64,000 nt of DNA from positions 1-64,000 of the forward strand of contig JAIEMN010000011.1 in assembly GCA_019752115.1 (NCBI GenBank), given 5' to 3'. The position numbers and the translations under genes were made by a program. The notes beneath the pieces were generated by a model. It saw only the letters and a program-made list of their open reading frames with translations, was not told the DNA's origin and did not search any database. Positions 59,511-64,000 of this stretch are shown here, one piece after another. Numbering within the stretch: the first letter of the stretch is position 1; every line of letters starts with the position of its first letter. This DNA is from Gemmatimonadaceae bacterium (GTDB lineage Bacteria > Gemmatimonadota > Gemmatimonadetes > Gemmatimonadales > Gemmatimonadaceae).

Positions 59511-62336
59511 TCAGCGCGCGCCGGGTTCGCCCGTCACTTTGGCGAGGCGGTCGCGCACGCTGCCGACCTGCGCGGTCACTGGCGGCTGGGCGTCCTTGAG
59601 CAGATCGAGATAGGTGCGGTAGTATGAAGCGGCTTTCACCCTGTTGCCGCGGGCGGCGTACAGGTCGCCAAGCGTCTCCAGCAGCTGCATGTACCAGGTG
59701 CTCTCGTACAAAATGTTCGCCACGAAGCTCGACGTGGCGAGTGCCCGTTCGCCGAGGACGATGGCGGAGTCCGGCTGGTTCGCGCGATGCATCATTTCGG
59801 CAGCTTCGGCGAGCCCGCGGTTGTACCAGGTGAACACGGCGACCGCCGGCGCGCGGTTCCACGCGATGAAACTCGCGGCGGCGTCGGTCCATCGCCGCTC
59901 GGCGGCGGCGATCGCACCCACCGCCAGCGCCGAGTCGGCACGAAACGCCGGATTGCTCGACCCGAACCGTGTGCGCCATTCACTAAGCAGCGCGCGCGCC
60001 TCTGGCACCCGACCGATGTCTGCGAGCGCGGCGATCACCCACGGGTAGCTGTCGGCGATACGGTCCGCGGCTTTCTGCGTGAGAAACGGTTCCAGAATAC
60101 GGAGGAGGCGGGCGCTGTCGGCCGTCAGCCGGAACTCCGTTACTGCGGACACCGCCCGCAGATTCATGGGCGGCTGGTAGATGCCGTCGCACGCGTGCCA
60201 GGCCGCGAGGCGCCCGCGCAGCAGATGGGTGACGCAGGTGGTCTGGGCGAGATTCGGCACATGTGCGCCGGCGGGCGACGCGGCGTACCGCTCCACTGCG
60301 TCGTAGTCTCGCTTCCCATACAGCACATTCAGCTCGATCCAGTAGCGATAGTTGCTGTTGGGAATGTTCGTGCGGGCCAGCACGACGGTGGAGTCGGCCG
60401 CCGCGAAGTGGTGCTGCGCCACCTGGGCTTCAGCCAGATTGAACAGCGCGATGGTCGACTTGGGCGTTTCGCTCACCGCCCGGCGCGCCTGCTTCTCCGC
60501 TTCGGGCAGGCGACTCTGCTGCAGCAGCATGTTGGCGTAGTTCACCGCGCCCAAGTCGGGGCGGAGCTCGGTGAGACTCTGCCAGGCGGCCTCCTCGGCG
60601 GCGAGATCCCCGCGCACCTGCGCGTAGCGCGCCGCCACTTGCAGGCGCTGCGGGTCCGAGAGGCGATCGCGGAGCGCATAGGCGCGATTGGTGGCTTCGG
60701 TGGCGTCGGTGATGCGCCCCAGATTGGAGTAGATCACCGAGAGCAGTGACCACGCTGACGCAAATCCCGAATCGAGGGCGATGGCCTGCTGCGCCATGGC
60801 AATCGCCTTCGGTCGTTCGCCCTCCGCTTCGGCACGCTGTCCGGCGGTAAACGCGCGCAGCGCGGGGAGCGACGCGGTGCTCACCTTGGCGAGTGGCGCG
60901 GTCGCCGCGACCGAGCGCAGCGATTCGCCGATGCGCCGACGCAATTCGCGACCGACGTCTTCAACGGCCCCGATCAGCTCGTCGTCGTTCTTCGCGGTGG
61001 CGCGCGCCGTGAGCGCATCACTGCCGGCCTTGGTGGCAACCACGCGCGCGGAGATCTGATACCCGGCGCCGAGTTTGGCGATGTCACCGACGATGTAGGC
61101 CTTGGCCCCTTCGCGTTCCGCGAGCTCCCGCACGGTGCTTTCCGGGAGCGCCGCGTTCCGGGCGAGTTGCATCCGCGTCAGGGCGGCGAAAAGATCGGTC
61201 TGGCTCATCACTCGTACCGCGCGCGACTGCTGCACCTCGGTCCGTACAGCGTCGGTCACCGTCGCGGCGAGGGTAGAGTCGCTGGTGCGGTTGGCGAATT
61301 CGGCGACCAGTACCACGTCGTTCTCATTCAGTGCGTCACTGCCGATGAGCGTGCCGGCGCGTCCAACGCGAGTGTACACCGTAGTGCCGATCGCGGCGGC
61401 GACCACCAGCGCGAGCGTGCTGCCGACCAGTAGACGCCGCCGACGTTGTGGCGCCGCTGACACGACGGTTGCCGTACGGCTTCCGGATCCGCTCGCCGCA
61501 CTGGCGTTGGTATCGAGGGCGCGCACGATGTCGTCGGCGTGCTGGACACGATCCGCGGGCGATTTGGCCAGACAGGCGGCGATGAGTTGCGCGAGCGCCG
61601 GTGGGACCGCCGAGCGCACGTGGTCGAGCGGCTCGGGTGTGCGCGTGAGGTGCGCGGCAATGATCTGTTGGGCGGTGCTGCCGCTGAATGGCGCCTGCCC
61701 GGCGAGCAGCTCGTACGCCATGACGCCGAACGCATAGAGATCGGCGCGGTGATCCACGGTGGCTTCGCCCATCGCCTGCTCGGGCGCCATGTAGGCTGGC
61801 GTCCCCATGGCGAGGCCGGTTGCCGTGAGCGCACTGGCTGGCTGCGCCTCGCTGACGGCCTTGGCGATGCCAAAGTCGGTGATGAGCGCGTGGCCACCAC
61901 TCAGCAGGATGTTCTCCGGCTTGATGTCACGGTGCACGAGCCCGCGCTGATGCGCATAGGCGAGCGCGTCGGCGATTTCCCGAAGCAGGCGGACGGCATC
62001 GGTGACCGCAAGGGCTCCCGCGCGGGTCAGCCGATCACGGAGCGACTCCCCCTCCACGAAGGGCATGACGTAGTACAGCACCTCGCCACTGCCGCCCGAA
62101 TCGAAGAGCGGCAGGATGTTGGGGTGTTGCAGCCCAGCGGCGATCTCGATTTCGCGCAGGAAGCGGTCGGCACCGAGGCTCGAGGCGAGCTCCGGTCGCA
62201 GCATCTTCACGGCGACCTGCCGCTTGTGGCGCACGTCCTCGGCGAGATACACGGTGGCCATGCCACCGGCGCCGAGTTCGCGGAGCACGCGATAGCGGTC
62301 GCCGAGGGCGGAGGTGAGCGAGTCGGGAGGCGTCAT
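59511..62336 (-). CDS. Transmembrane Ser/Thr protein kinase with C-terminal TolB/FlgO-like and TPR regions
   Basis: A 941-residue protein. The cytoplasmic kinase domain has GAGGMATVY (P-loop), K44, catalytic HRDIKPEN (D137), DFG at 154-156 and APE. A single transmembrane helix lies at about 302-321. The extracytoplasmic part begins with a FlgO/CsgG-like domain (ENDVVLVAEFANRTSDS) and continues with many TPR-like helical repeats to the end. This build is common in Gemmatimonadota and relatives. Its substrates are unknown. It is divergent from the diheme cytochrome gene. Confidence 0.92.
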   Translation of the reverse strand: MTPPDSLTSALGDRYRVLRELGAGGMATVYLAEDVRHKRQVAVKMLRPELASSLGADRFLREIEIAAGLQHPNILPLFDSGGSGEVLYYVMPFVEGESLRDRLTRAGALAVTDAVRLLREIADALAYAHQRGLVHRDIKPENILLSGGHALITDFGIAKAVSEAQPASALTATGLAMGTPAYMAPEQAMGEATVDHRADLYAFGVMAYELLAGQAPFSGSTAQQIIAAHLTRTPEPLDHVRSAVPPALAQLIAACLAKSPADRVQHADDIVRALDTNASAASGSGSRTATVVSAAPQRRRRLLVGSTLALVVAAAIGTTVYTRVGRAGTLIGSDALNENDVVLVAEFANRTSDSTLAATVTDAVRTEVQQSRAVRVMSQTDLFAALTRMQLARNAALPESTVRELAEREGAKAYIVGDIAKLGAGYQISARVVATKAGSDALTARATAKNDDELIGAVEDVGRELRRRIGESLRSVAATAPLAKVSTASLPALRAFTAGQRAEAEGERPKAIAMAQQAIALDSGFASAWSLLSVIYSNLGRITDATEATNRAYALRDRLSDPQRLQVAARYAQVRGDLAAEEAAWQSLTELRPDLGAVNYANMLLQQSRLPEAEKQARRAVSETPKSTIALFNLAEAQVAQHHFAAADSTVVLARTNIPNSNYRYWIELNVLYGKRDYDAVERYAASPAGAHVPNLAQTTCVTHLLRGRLAAWHACDGIYQPPMNLRAVSAVTEFRLTADSARLLRILEPFLTQKAADRIADSYPWVIAALADIGRVPEARALLSEWRTRFGSSNPAFRADSALAVGAIAAAERRWTDAAASFIAWNRAPAVAVFTWYNRGLAEAAEMMHRANQPDSAIVLGERALATSSFVANILYESTWYMQLLETLGDLYAARGNRVKAASYYRTYLDLLKDAQPPVTAQVGSVRDRLAKVTGEPGAR

Positions 62337-62426
62337 GGCTGGGTTCGCAGCAGCATGTCCCAAAACCTACCGCCTCGGAGAATTTCCGCGCACATTCGCC
62401 GGATTCACCGGCCTCGGGAGCATCAC

Positions 62427-63410
62427 ATGGGTGCGGGCAAGAAGATCGCGATGGGCCTCGGCATGCTGGTCGGCGGCGTCGCCGTGCTGGCGGCCGGCGG
62501 GTACGCGTGGGCGTCGAGTACTGCGGCCTCGAAGCTTGCCGCTACGTACGACGTCCACCGCGTCGATTTCCCTATTCCGTTCCCGCTCGACAGCGCGGAG
62601 GCGGATTCGGTGCGGGCGGTGCAACCGCAGGCCGACCTGGCGCAGATCGCGCTGGAGCAGGCGGCCGCTCGGGGCAAGCATCTCGTGACCACCGTGTACG
62701 TCTGCGGCGAATGCCATGGGCAGAACTTCGGCGGCGGCGTCATGGTCGACGACCCGTCTATCGGCAAGGCGCATGGCGCCAACCTGACCCTCGGCAAGGG
62801 CTCGCGGACGCTGACCTACACGGCGGCCGACTGGGACCGCATGGTGAGGCACGGCGTGAAGCCGAGTGGCACCGGGACCGTGATGCCCTCAATGGATTTC
62901 TTTCAGATGTCCGACCGGGAGCTATCGGATATCGTGTCGTACATTCGCTCGTTGCCGCCGGTCGACCACGAGGAGATACCGGTGACGCTGGGGCCGCTCG
63001 GCAAGGTGCTCGTCGCGACCGATCAGATCCGCCTCGCCGCCGCACATCATCCCACCAACCACACCATCACCCACGCCGTGCTCCCACCGCCGGCGCAGGC
63101 TGATGCGGCGTTCGGCAAGCATCTCGCGCAGACTTGCTCGGGGTGTCACGGTCCGCAGTTCGCGGGTGGCAAGATCATTGGCGGCCCACCAGACTGGCCA
63201 CCGGCGGCAAACCTCACGCCCACCGGCCTGGCCGGCTGGAGCTACGAGGACTTCCACCGCGCACTCACCGAAGCGAAGAGCAAGGACGGACGGGCGCTGC
63301 GGGAGCCGATGGCCGGCATGCCGAAGTTCGCCAAGAACATGACCGACGTGGAGCTCAAGGCGCTCTGGGCCTACATCTCGTCGTTGCCGCCGCAGGCTAC
63401 GCCGAAGTAG
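62427..63410 (+). CDS. Membrane-anchored diheme cytochrome c
   Basis: A 327-residue protein with an N-terminal hydrophobic anchor (about 8-28). Two c-type heme motifs are visible: C93-x-x-C96-H97 (CGECH) and C237-x-x-C240-H241 (CSGCH). Probable distal methionines are M153 (TVMPSM) and M298 (AGMPKF). Two similar modules, each ending with a phrase like LSDIVSYIRSLPP or LKALWAYISSLPP, show internal duplication. It may pass electrons from a periplasmic dehydrogenase to the respiratory chain. GGGAG lies six bases upstream of the ATG. Confidence 0.92.
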   Translation: MGAGKKIAMGLGMLVGGVAVLAAGGYAWASSTAASKLAATYDVHRVDFPIPFPLDSAEADSVRAVQPQADLAQIALEQAAARGKHLVTTVYVCGECHGQNFGGGVMVDDPSIGKAHGANLTLGKGSRTLTYTAADWDRMVRHGVKPSGTGTVMPSMDFFQMSDRELSDIVSYIRSLPPVDHEEIPVTLGPLGKVLVATDQIRLAAAHHPTNHTITHAVLPPPAQADAAFGKHLAQTCSGCHGPQFAGGKIIGGPPDWPPAANLTPTGLAGWSYEDFHRALTEAKSKDGRALREPMAGMPKFAKNMTDVELKALWAYISSLPPQATPK

Positions 63411-63443
63411 GCTGCGGCTCCAATGGACGTCTCGCCAGTTGGA

Positions 63444-64000
63444 CTACGCGTCCGTCGCGGGGCGGGTGCGGCGGCGGCGCGTGACCACACCCAGTGACAG
63501 CAACCCGGCGGCCATCAGTGCGTACGTCGACGGTTCGGGGGCGATAGTCGGCGTGTTACCACCCACGCGAAGGGCACCGGAGATGCCGTACATGGGCCGG
63601 GTAGAGCCGATCCCTTCATGTCCGGAGCAGCAGATCCAACTGCCGCTTTGCATACCCGCGTTGCCATTGGAGATGTAACCCTCCTCCCCGGGCGTCGTAC
63701 CCCCACCCAACGGCGACAGCGAAGCCAATCCATTCGCGCCGGTTCCCGTGTTGACAATCGTGCCGCCCTGCTTCGCGACTCCTAACTCGTCGACCCAAAC
63801 GGGCGTATTGATGGCGCCGTCCCATAAGTCGGCGGCGTTGCTGGCAATCAGGTTGCCTTCGAGGTTGTACACTGGAATGGTAAAGTCGCCGCCGATGTGC
63901 GTGTACGCATCGACGAAGCGAGTGGACGCAACGGCCTGCCAGGTGGCGCCGAGTGGCTTGAGCAGTGAGCCGTTCGCATTGGCGGCGTTGTTCACGAACG
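63444..64000 (-). CDS. PEP-CTERM sorting protein, N-terminus off the window
   Basis: The 3' end of an exported protein; its start lies beyond the right edge. The C-terminus is a PEP-CTERM signal: PEPSTYALMAAGLLSLGVVTRRRRTR, with a Pro-Glu-Pro motif, a hydrophobic stretch and an Arg cluster. It directs processing by an exosortase, which is not in this window. The visible mature part is rich in small residues (WVDELGVAKQGGTIVNTGTGANG), as in secreted surface proteins. Function unknown. Confidence 0.85.
   Translation of the reverse strand, partial: FVNNAANANGSLLKPLGATWQAVASTRFVDAYTHIGGDFTIPVYNLEGNLIASNAADLWDGAINTPVWVDELGVAKQGGTIVNTGTGANGLASLSPLGGGTTPGEEGYISNGNAGMQSGSWICCSGHEGIGSTRPMYGISGALRVGGNTPTIAPEPSTYALMAAGLLSLGVVTRRRRTRPATDA

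Overview
The window is high-GC bacterial DNA, almost entirely protein-coding. It has no rRNA, tRNA, CRISPR array, integrase or transposase that I can see. The gene content fits an aerobic, organotrophic member of Gemmatimonadota, which is an inference because no marker gene is present. The supporting traits are lipoprotein zinc proteases of the DUF5117/DUF4953 type, a large VPS10/Asp-box protein, a Ser/Thr kinase fused to TPRs, two hybrid histidine kinases, a DUF305/LVIVD pair, a PEP-CTERM protein and many Sec, Tat or lipoprotein signals.

Layout. 1-5.2 kb: a truncated lipoprotein, an exported tandem gamma-carbonic-anhydrase-like protein, an Ig-like lipoprotein and a large zinc metalloprotease. 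5.3-6.0 kb: a four-helix-bundle (S23/IVP) gene bracketed by 63-bp inverted repeats, resembling a free-standing rRNA intervening-sequence element. 6.0-8.8 kb: a compact operon of SPFH protein, ribbon-helix-helix regulator and alpha/beta hydrolase, with a perfect 16-bp palindrome just upstream. 9.1-13.5 kb: the VPS10/Asp-box protein and a 16-residue-repeat surface protein. 13.6-19.6 kb: a minus-strand cluster of MFS transporter, SRPBCC protein, hybrid kinase, FabI, Sua5/TsaC and DUF2007 protein. 19.6-26.3 kb: 2H phosphoesterase, hypothetical protein, crotonase, ManC, DUF1835 protein, PLP decarboxylase and a lipoprotein. 26.4-30.2 kb: LacI regulator, TlpA, DsbD/CcdA-like protein and GH29 fucosidase. 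30.4-35.5 kb: EttA, a two-subunit molybdenum hydroxylase and a DUF1345 membrane protein.

35.5-41.1 kb: an operon of GH127, GH13 and cytochrome P450 genes divergent from an AraC regulator. 41.1-46.8 kb: an M19-like peptidase, a TIM-barrel isomerase, a conserved protein, an RluA-type pseudouridine synthase, a VOC protein and a DUF2127 protein. 46.8-52.8 kb: an exported carboxypeptidase-regulatory-like protein, polysaccharide deacetylase, PQQ dehydrogenase, amidase and TMEM175-like channel. 52.9-57.3 kb: the LVIVD/DUF305 pair, then an M35 zinc protease followed by a stand-alone copy of that protease's N-terminal domain. 57.3-64 kb: a second hybrid kinase, the Ser/Thr kinase-TPR protein, a diheme cytochrome c and a truncated PEP-CTERM protein.

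Intergenic spaces are short, and many hold long palindromes. At least two sequence families recur: one built on GATCAGTT..GGGTTCCGGGC and one built on ACAAC(N)ACGAGG. Others are single strong hairpins between convergent genes. The likeliest places for undescribed biology are the S23 element with inverted termini, the SPFH-RHH-hydrolase operon with its palindrome, and the M35 protease with its domain-sharing neighbour. Functional statements rest on motif reading and remembered family features, because no database search was possible.
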